Positions 1-8,112 of a stretch of DNA of 64,000 bases are shown one piece after another. The stretch is from Aliiglaciecola lipolytica E3 (GTDB taxonomy: Bacteria; Pseudomonadota; Gammaproteobacteria; Enterobacterales; Alteromonadaceae). Each line of letters begins with the position of its first letter. The first letter of the stretch is position 1. The notes below the pieces were generated by a model. It was not told the DNA's origin and searched no databases. It saw only the letters and a program-made list of their open reading frames with translations. The translations under genes were made by a program, and so were the position numbers. The DNA is taken from the NCBI RefSeq assembly GCF_000314975.1, contig NZ_BAEN01000049.1, forward strand, positions 124,001 to 188,000, written 5' to 3'.

Positions 1-1068
1 AGGCAAATTGATTCGGCTGAATTTGGCGGCGGTTACGTGGCTCAATTTGATACTGAAACTTTTAGTCGTTATGTCAAAGATCAAAACGTGACAAACGTTT
101 TCTTAGCCAGAGATCATGGTGGGCCCTGGCAAAGTGAAGTGGAACAGAAATCCAATTTAAATTTATCAGAATCGATGGCAAGTGCTAAGCGCTCGTTTGA
201 GGCTGATATTGATGCGGGTTTTGACTTCATCCATATTGATCCTAGCATCCCAATCCAAAATGAAGATTTGACTTTTAATAAGATCTTGGAGCGCTTATTT
301 GAACTGTATGAGCATTGTTATAACTACGCTCAAAAAACAAAGAAAAATATTCAGTTCGAATTAGGCACAGAAGAACAGAATGGTTATGCGCAAAACCTAG
401 ATGAATTTGAATGTTTTCTAAATGAAACTGAAAAGTTCTGTAAAAAGAATAGTATTATTAAGCCAACTTTTGTTGTTGCTCAAACCGGTACTAAAGTGAT
501 GGAAACGCGCAATGTTGGGGTCTTCGACAATGGAGACTATAAAGCCCAATTACATTGCATACAGCATATCAAGGATTCGATTCAAATTTGTAATCGTTAT
601 GGTATCTGGTTGAAAGAACATAATACTGACTATCTATCAAATGAGGCTTTGAGTTTACGGCCATCATTGGGTGTGCATGCGTCAAACGTAGCACCAGAAT
701 TTGGAGTGGTAGAGACGCGAGGTTTATTATATCTAATGGAGAAATTTGGATTCGAAGACGAATTGAATACTTTCTCGCAAGTCGCATTGGATTCTAATAA
801 GTGGAATAAATGGATGCTTCCTGAAACCCAAGCGACCGATTTAGATAAAGTCAGTATATGTGGCCATTACGTTTTTAGTGATCCTCAGATTATTGAAATT
901 CAACAGAAACTTACATTTGCACTACGTAAATATAATATTGATTTAAATGCTTTTTTGATCAATTTAGTGAAGCAATCAATGATGCGTTATGTGCAGTTAT
1001 TTAATATGAAACCAGTCAGCAGGGGTGCTAATAATGTCTTTAACTGTGATAGAAAAGCCTTGGGGTAA
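1..1068 (+). CDS. Class II tagatose-bisphosphate aldolase non-catalytic subunit-like protein (GatZ/KbaZ family), 5' truncated
   Basis: The frame is open from base 1, so the gene begins before the window and the GTG at 37 is not a reliable start. The visible part carries the ARDHGGPW motif followed by a DAGFDFIHID segment, both typical of the GatZ/KbaZ (tagatose-6-phosphate kinase-like) TIM-barrel family. In classical catabolism these proteins stabilise the catalytic GatY/KbaY aldolase. Here the gene sits at the head of a glycan-type gene run and overlaps the next gene by 35 bases, so a role in making or cleaving a sugar precursor for a surface glycan is more likely than galactitol breakdown. 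That role is inference. No partner GatY/KbaY gene is visible in the window. Confidence 0.8.
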   Translation, partial: RQIDSAEFGGGYVAQFDTETFSRYVKDQNVTNVFLARDHGGPWQSEVEQKSNLNLSESMASAKRSFEADIDAGFDFIHIDPSIPIQNEDLTFNKILERLFELYEHCYNYAQKTKKNIQFELGTEEQNGYAQNLDEFECFLNETEKFCKKNSIIKPTFVVAQTGTKVMETRNVGVFDNGDYKAQLHCIQHIKDSIQICNRYGIWLKEHNTDYLSNEALSLRPSLGVHASNVAPEFGVVETRGLLYLMEKFGFEDELNTFSQVALDSNKWNKWMLPETQATDLDKVSICGHYVFSDPQIIEIQQKLTFALRKYNIDLNAFLINLVKQSMMRYVQLFNMKPVSRGANNVFNCDRKALG

Positions 1069-1378
1069 AGAGGAACTTCTTGAACATAACAGTAAATATA
1101 TGTTCAAGCGGTTAACTATGTTGAAAGGTCACGCATGTAGCCTGCAATATCACGAAGTAAAAACCGAATCCGTTTATGTGTTATCTGGTGTCCTAAAATT
1201 ATTTTTGGGAGACAATGAGCATGAACTGGAAGAGCGCCTTATGCATCACGGAGATTTTATTACTCTACACCCATTTAAAGTTCATCGAATGGAAGCGATT
1301 GAAGATGCGGTCTATCTTGAAGCGTCTACACCAGAGCTAGAAGATGTCGTACGACTTCAGGATCGTTATCAGCGCTAA
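1034..1378 (+). CDS. Small cupin protein, mannose-6-phosphate isomerase type II-like
   Basis: This 114-residue protein begins VIEKPWGKEE, the signature entry to the cupin half of type II phosphomannose isomerases, and has a QYHEVKTES metal-binding-like segment and a later HPFKVHRM segment. Cupins of this size in glycan loci act as sugar isomerases or epimerases, or serve as binding proteins. The ATG at 1034 is preferred over an in-frame GTG at 1025 because AGGGG at 1021-1025 lies 8 bases upstream of it. The gene starts inside the end of the aldolase-like gene and its stop overlaps the next start (TAATG), which indicates translational coupling in one operon. The exact substrate cannot be read from the sequence. 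Confidence 0.75.
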   Translation: MSLTVIEKPWGKEELLEHNSKYMFKRLTMLKGHACSLQYHEVKTESVYVLSGVLKLFLGDNEHELEERLMHHGDFITLHPFKVHRMEAIEDAVYLEASTPELEDVVRLQDRYQR

Positions 1379-2502
1379 TGAGCATCACATCACGCCCCGA
1401 GAGTTTAATCACAGGAAACTGTGACTTAGAGCCTTTAATTAGTCTTAAAGGCTTTCCAGTATTTATTGGTTGCACAAATCAGCCTGCAGAATCTGATATC
1501 AAAGCAGATATGAATTGGTCCATTTGCCCGCAAAGCGGGTGTATTCAGCTTACAGAACTCTTACCTGAAGAGTTGGTTTATGCTGAGTATCACTCTGAAG
1601 CTGTGGGAGGGGTGTGGCAAGACCATCATGATGAATTTGTCGACTTTTGTGCGAAATACAACTTAACCAATGTACTTGAAATTGGTGGTTCAAACGGCGC
1701 GATTGCGAAACGCTACATAGATAAAGTCGGTTCGGTTGGCTGGACGATTGTGGAGCCAAACCCTGGCTTTGCTGGCAATGACGACATTCAGGTTATCAAA
1801 GGATTCTTTGATAAGAACATGTTAAATAATCAATACCAGCACGTGGTACATTCGCACGTACTTGAACACACCCTTTATCCACAAGACTTTCTCAAACATA
1901 TAAATCAGTTTTTGCAAAAAGATGGATTTCATATATTTTCAGTTCCCCATTTATTTGCTTACCTAAAAAATAAGTTTAGTAATACCATCAATTTTGAACA
2001 TACGTTTTTACTAACCGAGTACTTGGTAGACTACATACTTGAAAAAAATGGCTTTGAAATTATCGAGAAACGCTATTTTCAAGAACACAGTATTTTTTAT
2101 GCTACTCGCAAAAAGCAGCTACCCACAGAGCTTAAGCTAATCAATAATAAGGTTTACTATAAGCAGCTATTCATTGATTTAATTGATTTTTATAAATTAG
2201 AAGTACAACGACTCAATGAGTTAATTGAGTCAATTGATGCCCCTGTATACTTATTTGGTGCGCATATTTTTTCGCAATTTTTAATTTATTTTGGACTCGA
2301 TGAAAGCAAAGTCGTTGGTATTTTGGATAATTCCGCGCAAAAAAAAGACAAACGATTATATGGAACCAACTGCATAGTGGCATCGCCGCATGCAATTGAA
2401 AATTTGCCCAAGGTAGCTGTGATTGTGAAAGCGGGCCAATATCAACGGGAAGTGGTTGAACAATTGTGTAAAATCAATTCCAATACGACGATTTGGGAGT
2501 AA
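1378..2502 (+). CDS. SAM-dependent methyltransferase with C-terminal nucleotide-binding-like domain
   Basis: The 374-residue protein has an N-terminal region with paired cysteines (around residues 32 and 50-55), a class I methyltransferase core with the SAM motif VLEIGGSNG near residue 100, and a C-terminal half with a Rossmann-like stretch (VYLFGAHIFSQFL) followed by GILDNS. This layout resembles the C-methyltransferase family whose members methylate nucleotide-activated deoxysugars or modify glycans. The start overlaps the upstream stop by one base. Its position in the glycan operon supports a sugar-modifying role, but the acceptor is unknown. The post-SAM motif VVHSHVLEHTLYPQDFL is characteristic of the family. 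Confidence 0.75.
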   Translation: MSITSRPESLITGNCDLEPLISLKGFPVFIGCTNQPAESDIKADMNWSICPQSGCIQLTELLPEELVYAEYHSEAVGGVWQDHHDEFVDFCAKYNLTNVLEIGGSNGAIAKRYIDKVGSVGWTIVEPNPGFAGNDDIQVIKGFFDKNMLNNQYQHVVHSHVLEHTLYPQDFLKHINQFLQKDGFHIFSVPHLFAYLKNKFSNTINFEHTFLLTEYLVDYILEKNGFEIIEKRYFQEHSIFYATRKKQLPTELKLINNKVYYKQLFIDLIDFYKLEVQRLNELIESIDAPVYLFGAHIFSQFLIYFGLDESKVVGILDNSAQKKDKRLYGTNCIVASPHAIENLPKVAVIVKAGQYQREVVEQLCKINSNTTIWE

Positions 2503-2512
2503 GGGGTAACTC

Positions 2513-4084
2513 ATGTCATTCAGAGTTTTTATTCCAACGGCTGGAATTGGTAGCCGACTTAAAGGGTTATCAAAACACATTAATAAAGCGCTAGTGACGA
2601 TTGCTGATAAGCCAGCCATTTCTCATATTGTTGAGAAATTTCCAATCGACGTGGAAATAGTCGTAGCACTAGGTTACAAGGCTGATTCGGTCAGAGAATT
2701 TCTTACTCTGGCTTATCCTGAACGTACATTCTTGTTTCGCCACGTCTCAAAATACGAAGGCGAGGGAAGTGGTTTAGGACTGACTTTATTGGAATGCCAA
2801 GATTTATTGCAATGCCCGTTTGTGTTTTGCTCCAACGATACGCTTGTTACCAATGATATCCCGGTCCCCGACAAGAATTGGATGGGCTATTTTAACGCTC
2901 AAGACAACAGCCAATATCGCTCTTTACGTATTCGCACAGGGGTTATTGAAGAAATATGTGCAAAGGGAGCTGAAGGCGACGTTAAAACTTATATTGGTTT
3001 AGCTGGTATTAAAGATTTTGAACAGTTCTGGCAGGCGATGGTCAGTGATAATTCGGGAAGCGCAATCAATATAGGTGAAAGTTTTGGACTTCGTCACTTA
3101 TTACCTAAAAAGATTTTTCCGATTGAATTTGACTGGCATGATACCGGAAACTTGCCCGCACTTGAGGTAACTCGTCGCAACTTTAAACGCAAAGTAGACG
3201 CCAATATTCTTGAGAAAGAAGAAGAAGCGATTTGGTTTGTAAATGGCAAAGTTATTAAGTTTTCAGTTGATCACCAATTTATCCGCGACAGAGTTTTAAG
3301 AGCGCAAACTTTAGTTGGATTTGTGCCAGAAATAAAAGCCTCCACTGACAATATGTATGTGTATGACTTAATCGATGCCGAAGTCATTTCAAAACATCCT
3401 TCGCCAACCCAGTTTAATCGACTTTTAGATTGGCTAGTGGACTTTTGGACCCCCGTGTCACTTGATGAGCATGAGCAGTCTAAATTTAACCAACAGTGTA
3501 TGGGGTTTTATCGAGACAAAACAAAAGAACGTGTGAACCAATACTTTTCCCGATTTGAGCAAATCGACCAAGCCGAAACCATTAATGATTTACGCTTACC
3601 AGACGTAATGAGCATGTTAGATATAGTAGATTGGGATTCTCTTGCTCAAGGCTCCGCTTGTCGTTTTCACGGCGATCTGCATTTTGAAAATATTTTGGTA
3701 AATAAAAATAGTGATATTCCATTTACATTGATTGATTGGCGACAAAATTTTGCTGGGAACATGATTTTTGGTGATATCTATTATGATTTCGCCAAATTGA
3801 ATCACGGTTTGATTATGTGCCATGAGTTGGTCGACAAGAACATGTTCAACGTCAGACAATATGCAGATAATATTCAGATGGATTTCATGCGCAAGCACAC
3901 CTTGGTAGAGTGTGAAAAGTTATTCGAAAATTGGTTGACTGAAAATGGATACGACTATAAAAAAGTTCAGTTATTAACCGCGTTAATCTTCTTAAATATC
4001 GCTGCGCTTCATCATCATCCATACAGTTTGTTATTGTTTTACCTGGGCAAACAAATGCTGCATGAGAGCTTGTTAAATGCCTGA
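2513..4084 (+). CDS. Fusion of sugar/alcohol-phosphate nucleotidyltransferase with choline-kinase-like phosphotransferase
   Basis: The N-terminal ~230 residues form a nucleotidyltransferase of the RmlA/LicC type: a glycine-rich TAGIGSRLKGL loop, a K after it (NKALV) and CSNDTLV as the metal-binding segment. The C-terminal ~290 residues are an aminoglycoside/choline-kinase-like phosphotransferase with the catalytic loop HGDLHFENILV and the metal-binding LIDWRQNF. One polypeptide could therefore phosphorylate a small alcohol or sugar and then activate it with CTP or another NTP. The domain roles are known for the families; the combined substrate is inference. AAGGGGT precedes the ATG. The gene lies 10 bases after the methyltransferase and overlaps the next gene by 8 bases. 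Confidence 0.8.
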   Translation: MSFRVFIPTAGIGSRLKGLSKHINKALVTIADKPAISHIVEKFPIDVEIVVALGYKADSVREFLTLAYPERTFLFRHVSKYEGEGSGLGLTLLECQDLLQCPFVFCSNDTLVTNDIPVPDKNWMGYFNAQDNSQYRSLRIRTGVIEEICAKGAEGDVKTYIGLAGIKDFEQFWQAMVSDNSGSAINIGESFGLRHLLPKKIFPIEFDWHDTGNLPALEVTRRNFKRKVDANILEKEEEAIWFVNGKVIKFSVDHQFIRDRVLRAQTLVGFVPEIKASTDNMYVYDLIDAEVISKHPSPTQFNRLLDWLVDFWTPVSLDEHEQSKFNQQCMGFYRDKTKERVNQYFSRFEQIDQAETINDLRLPDVMSMLDIVDWDSLAQGSACRFHGDLHFENILVNKNSDIPFTLIDWRQNFAGNMIFGDIYYDFAKLNHGLIMCHELVDKNMFNVRQYADNIQMDFMRKHTLVECEKLFENWLTENGYDYKKVQLLTALIFLNIAALHHHPYSLLLFYLGKQMLHESLLNA

Positions 4085-4877
4085 TTCTAAAACGCTAATT
4101 ACTATTCCGGTATATAATGCAGAGGACTATATCGCAAGGACATTGGATAGCTGTATTTCACAATCCATCGCGACCTCAATAATTGTTGTTGATAATAATT
4201 CAACAGATAGCTCTGCAAAGATCGTGAAAGACTATCAAGATAAATATAAACAAATATCCTTAGTTGAGAATGGCAGTAATTTGGGACGTGTTGGTAATTG
4301 GAACCGCTGCCTTGATCTATTTGAACAAAGTGATGCCGAATATTTAAAGTTTGTTTTCGCCGGAGATACGTTGCTGCCACATTGTATTGAGCAGGTAGAA
4401 GCCGTATTTGAAAAGGAACCAGGATTAGCAATTGTTGCTTGGCCTTATGTATTTATTGATGCATATAAACAGACTTCTAGGACGCCAAGAATACTGAATG
4501 AGGATATTCGCCTCAATTTTAGTCAATTGGTTGAACGTAGTATGTACCCTTCGCAGTTTGCTGGCGCGATTATTTGTCATACGTTTGCGCGTTTTGCAAT
4601 TCAAGGTGAACGATTTAACGACGTTTTTTTGGGGATGGCAGAATTCACTAACAAAGTCCCTTTGAAGGGCGACTTTTATCACATTAATACGCCATTAAGT
4701 GAATTCCATTTGGATTGTCACAGCTCTTATCCTAAACAGTTTGAATATTTATTTGTGTTAGAACGTGCCTACACTAAGGCCATTGGTCTCGAAAATGTCA
4801 AAAATAAGATAGATCAAGCTGATTACCTTCGACTTAAGCAAGATTTATTTGAACAACTAACCAAGGCATTTAAGTAG
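4077..4877 (+). CDS. Glycosyltransferase family 2
   Basis: The 266-residue protein opens with the GT-A fold signature TLITIPVYNAEDYIARTL and continues with IIVVDNNSTDSS, the standard nucleotide-sugar-binding region of GT2 enzymes. A further GSNLGRVGNWNRCL segment and a FAGDT (DxD-like position) support this. It has no membrane segment, so it should act in the cytoplasm or at the inner face of the membrane, adding a sugar to a lipid- or protein-linked glycan. The start overlaps the upstream fusion gene by 8 bases and asnB starts two bases after its stop codon ends, so it belongs to the same transcript. Donor and acceptor cannot be read from the sequence. Confidence 0.85.
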   Translation: MPDSKTLITIPVYNAEDYIARTLDSCISQSIATSIIVVDNNSTDSSAKIVKDYQDKYKQISLVENGSNLGRVGNWNRCLDLFEQSDAEYLKFVFAGDTLLPHCIEQVEAVFEKEPGLAIVAWPYVFIDAYKQTSRTPRILNEDIRLNFSQLVERSMYPSQFAGAIICHTFARFAIQGERFNDVFLGMAEFTNKVPLKGDFYHINTPLSEFHLDCHSSYPKQFEYLFVLERAYTKAIGLENVKNKIDQADYLRLKQDLFEQLTKAFK

Positions 4878-4878
4878 A

Positions 4879-6456
4879 ATGTGTGGGGTCTTAGTTTCAA
4901 AAGGCGTGACGCTAAGCCAGACGCAATTTTCTTCAGCGTTGAATGAATTAAATTACCGGGGACCCGATGCCCAAGCTAGCTGTCAAGTTAACGATGTTTG
5001 GTTGGGACACACGCGTTTAAAAATTCAAGATTTGAACGACCAATCAAATCAACCTTTTTATTCCAAATGCAAACGTTATGTTATTGTTTTTAATGGCGAA
5101 ATATATAACTTTAAAGAGTTAAAACTCGCTCATGCATTAACCACAGAAACCACATCTGACACGGAAGTGTTATTGCTACTTTATATGAAGTTGAAGGAAG
5201 GCATGTTGCCTTTATTAAACGGCATGTTTGCACTAATAATCTTCGATGTTGTTACTGGTGATCTCTTTGCAGCCAGAGATCGTTTAGGGATAAAACCTCT
5301 TTTTTATTCTACTACTGGAAAAGGAATTACGTTTAGCTCCGAACCGTCTGCGATTCTTGCGCTAGGTCAAGCTAGTAACCAAATCGATGACATTGGACTA
5401 AGACAATATCAAAAACTACGTACTTTCTTTAATAATCACACAATTTATCGCGACGTCAGCTCTTTCCCGGCAGGCCACTATTGGCTAAATGGAAAGTTTC
5501 AAGGTTATTGGTCTTTGCCAGAAACAGAACAAATGCCTCCTTCGGATGAGGAGCTGCGCGAATTGTTGGTCTCTGCGGTTGATTATCGTTGCATTTCCGA
5601 TGTGCCGGTTGGCAGCTTTCTCAGTGGTGGCTTGGATAGTACGATCATTGCAGGACTAGCAAACAAAGTCAGTACCTATACCGTGGGTACAGCAGACAAC
5701 AATGAATTCGAATGGGGACAAATGGCGGCAGAGTTTCAACACAGCCAGTTGCATTGTGTTGAGCTAAAAAATAGTGAGTTTGCTCCGCTTTGGCACTCGA
5801 TGTTAAAACAACGAAAAGAACCCTTATCGGTGCCCAATGAAGTTCTGATCTACGCAATGAGTCGAGAACTGAAGAAGAAGATTACCGTGGTGCTAAGTGG
5901 TGAAGGTGCTGATGAACTATTTTTTGGTTATGATCGGATTTTTCGTTGGGCTCATGAAAATGTATGGAATATCAGAGAGTTTGATAATTTGTATAGCTAC
6001 GGCTCACATCAAGACGATGAGATTATAGACTATGCAATGCAGCCGTTTGCGCACCATAAAACGAATATCAGTCGAATAGCCGCTTTTTTTCAAATCGCTC
6101 ACCTGCATGGCCTACTAAGACGACTAGACTTCGCCACCATGTTTTGTGGCGTTGAAGCAAGAGTACCGTTTGTTGATCATAGATTAATTGAAAGAATGGC
6201 TGGTGTTTCATTTAATTATCGAATGGCCGATAACATTGTTAAAGCACCCTTAAAACGCGTGTTTAAGGACGTTGTACCGAAAGGTATTATCGATAGAAAA
6301 AAAGTTGGTTTTCCTGTTTCGTTAGCGCAAGTGATGAATGTTGGATCGAGCGAAAAGCCTATGGACTCGTGGTTGCGTGAAAACCTAAATATGCTGAAGC
6401 TTGCAGGTGACTTAACTTACTTGAAAAATGAACAGGTTAGTAAGATAGGCGAGTAA
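4879..6456 (+). CDS. asnB: Asparagine synthase (glutamine-hydrolysing)
   Basis: The class II amidotransferase Cys2 is present directly after the start methionine (MCGVLVSKG), followed by the glutaminase landmarks YRGPDAQA and FNGEIYNF. The synthetase half carries the ATP pyrophosphatase loop SFLSGGLDST and VLSGEGADELFFGY. The 525-residue length is close to that of short AsnB-like proteins. In glycan loci such enzymes can amidate uronic acids or other carboxylated sugars instead of making free asparagine. The glycan context favours that reading, but the sequence alone does not decide. The gene follows the GT2 gene with no real gap, and an 85-base spacer follows it. Confidence 0.85.
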   Translation: MCGVLVSKGVTLSQTQFSSALNELNYRGPDAQASCQVNDVWLGHTRLKIQDLNDQSNQPFYSKCKRYVIVFNGEIYNFKELKLAHALTTETTSDTEVLLLLYMKLKEGMLPLLNGMFALIIFDVVTGDLFAARDRLGIKPLFYSTTGKGITFSSEPSAILALGQASNQIDDIGLRQYQKLRTFFNNHTIYRDVSSFPAGHYWLNGKFQGYWSLPETEQMPPSDEELRELLVSAVDYRCISDVPVGSFLSGGLDSTIIAGLANKVSTYTVGTADNNEFEWGQMAAEFQHSQLHCVELKNSEFAPLWHSMLKQRKEPLSVPNEVLIYAMSRELKKKITVVLSGEGADELFFGYDRIFRWAHENVWNIREFDNLYSYGSHQDDEIIDYAMQPFAHHKTNISRIAAFFQIAHLHGLLRRLDFATMFCGVEARVPFVDHRLIERMAGVSFNYRMADNIVKAPLKRVFKDVVPKGIIDRKKVGFPVSLAQVMNVGSSEKPMDSWLRENLNMLKLAGDLTYLKNEQVSKIGE

Positions 6457-6541
6457 TAAATATTTCACCTAAGCTATGGTGGTAAGTACTGCTTTAAATT
6501 AAGCAGCAAGTATTGAATTAGACTGAGCTGGAGAGTGAACA

Positions 6542-6964
6542 TTGATTGTTGGATATACTACGGGTGTTTTTGACTTATTCCATGTTGGGCATTTAAACAT
6601 TATTAAGAGTGCTAAAGGAATGTGTGACCGACTGATCGTGGGGGTAACAACCGATGAATTAGTAAGTCAGTATAAGGATAAAAAAACCGTTATACCCTAT
6701 GAAGAAAGAAGTGAGATTATTCGCAACATTCAAGGTGTAGATTGTGTTGTCCCCCAATCTAATATGGACAAATTTGAAGCTTGGCAGAAGTATCAATTTG
6801 ATGTTTTGATAGTGGGTGACGATTGGTATCGTTCAGATAAGTGGAATGCTATTGAAGAGAAGTTGCGATCTGTAAACGTGAGAGTTTTTTATTTACCTTA
6901 CACTAAAGGGACTTCATCTACCAAAATTAATCAAATCTTAGATCAACATCGGATACCACTGTAA
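6542..6964 (+). CDS. tagD: Glycerol-3-phosphate cytidylyltransferase (TagD-like)
   Basis: The 140-residue protein has GVFDLFHVGHLNI, with the HxGH nucleotide-binding motif at residues 14-17, and the C-terminal KGTSSTKI segment that corresponds to the second signature of this family. Such enzymes make CDP-glycerol from CTP and glycerol-3-phosphate. The start is a TTG: the family N-terminus begins exactly there, and GGAGAG at 6530-6535 lies 6 bases upstream. The gene directly precedes a CDP-glycerol-using transferase, which strongly supports CDP-glycerol as the product, although related enzymes make CDP-ethanolamine or ADP-heptose. The 85-base spacer upstream may allow separate expression, but no clear promoter was seen. 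Confidence 0.88.
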   Translation: MIVGYTTGVFDLFHVGHLNIIKSAKGMCDRLIVGVTTDELVSQYKDKKTVIPYEERSEIIRNIQGVDCVVPQSNMDKFEAWQKYQFDVLIVGDDWYRSDKWNAIEEKLRSVNVRVFYLPYTKGTSSTKINQILDQHRIPL

Positions 6965-6966
6965 AC

Positions 6967-8103
6967 ATGTCGTTAGAACTGGAAATTGGGAAAAGAGATG
7001 TCTGGATATTCGGAAGTCGTAAAGGCCAGTTTTACGACGACAACAGTAAATACTTGTTCCAATATATTCTAAAATACAAACCTGAGATTTATCCCGTATG
7101 GGTGACCAAAAATCCTGCCGTATTCGAAAAACTTAATTATGAAAATCTGCCAGTTGCCTTGGCTGGAACACCCAGATCTGATGCAATTATGTCTTTGGCT
7201 AAATGCGCCTTTATTAACATTATTCAACTAGATGTTGATAAAACTAAATTAAAAAAAGAAACTCAAGTTGTACAGCTATGGCATGGTACCCCCATGAAAT
7301 TTAACGATATTTCCCAGTTCAAAGAACGTTACGATTTAGTTAGCTTAGCCTCTACTCTTTTCCTTAATGAACAAGCTTTGGGCCCGCACCACCTGTTTGA
7401 TTTTCAAGTTACTGGGTATCCGCGTAATGATTTTTTGCTTAACGATGATCTCCCCAGTTTTGTAGATAAACAAACCCTAGAAAAGCTGCGAAATAAAAAA
7501 GTAATTTCGTTTTTACCCACCTACAATGAAGAAAAAGATGAAACCAAATCGGGGGACAAACGCGGCAAGTCTTACGCAATTTGGCAAGGGTTAGATTTAA
7601 CTAAACTAAATCAAATTCTTGAGCAAAATAATGCAATTTTTGTTATCAAATTACATCCGTTGCAAAGTCCAAGCGGCTGTGAAGTTCAACAAGCCCTTGA
7701 GCATTGTAATAATGTGTTGATCATTGATCCGCTCGATCCGTTTGCGGATGTTTATCAGTACCTTAAATATACCGACGTGATGATCACAGATTACTCAAGT
7801 GTACTGTTTGATTATTTATTGCTAAACAAACCGGTGATTTTTTCATGTTTTGATTTAGATACATTTATCCTTAAACGCAACCTTCGATTTGACTACAATC
7901 AGATTACACCAGGTAAAAAAACATCTAACTGGTCTGAAGTTTTGGAGCAAATTCAACATATATTTGAATATGGCGGCGATGGATTTGATAAGCAAAGACA
8001 AGAGGTCTGTAAAACGTTTAATTTCTATCAAGATAGCCAAAGTTGCGAGCGTATTTATCAGTTAGCTAAAAAGCTGCCAATAGATTCAAGCAAAAATCTT
8101 TAA
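6967..8103 (+). CDS. CDP-glycerol glycerophosphotransferase (TagB/TagF family)
   Basis: The 378-residue protein has the family landmarks VQLWHGTPMKF (about residue 100) and the C-terminal ITDYSSVLFDYLLLNKP with IFSCFDLD after it, as in TagB/TagF GT-B enzymes. These transfer glycerol phosphate from CDP-glycerol to a lipid-linked sugar or extend a polyglycerol-phosphate chain. The protein is the length of the catalytic domain alone, without the long N-terminal extension of TagF. It starts two bases after the stop of the cytidylyltransferase gene. It ends 9 bases before the convergent Maf gene, with no terminator visible between them. In a Gram-negative cell the acceptor is probably capsule, O-antigen or a flagellar glycan. 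Confidence 0.87.
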   Translation: MSLELEIGKRDVWIFGSRKGQFYDDNSKYLFQYILKYKPEIYPVWVTKNPAVFEKLNYENLPVALAGTPRSDAIMSLAKCAFINIIQLDVDKTKLKKETQVVQLWHGTPMKFNDISQFKERYDLVSLASTLFLNEQALGPHHLFDFQVTGYPRNDFLLNDDLPSFVDKQTLEKLRNKKVISFLPTYNEEKDETKSGDKRGKSYAIWQGLDLTKLNQILEQNNAIFVIKLHPLQSPSGCEVQQALEHCNNVLIIDPLDPFADVYQYLKYTDVMITDYSSVLFDYLLLNKPVIFSCFDLDTFILKRNLRFDYNQITPGKKTSNWSEVLEQIQHIFEYGGDGFDKQRQEVCKTFNFYQDSQSCERIYQLAKKLPIDSSKNL

Positions 8104-8112
8104 CGACGATTA

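Noticed and set aside
6488-6510. CTGCTT/AAGCAG hairpin between asnB and the cytidylyltransferase gene as a terminator
   Set aside because: A six-base AT-rich stem without a following T-run; genes on both sides look like one operon.
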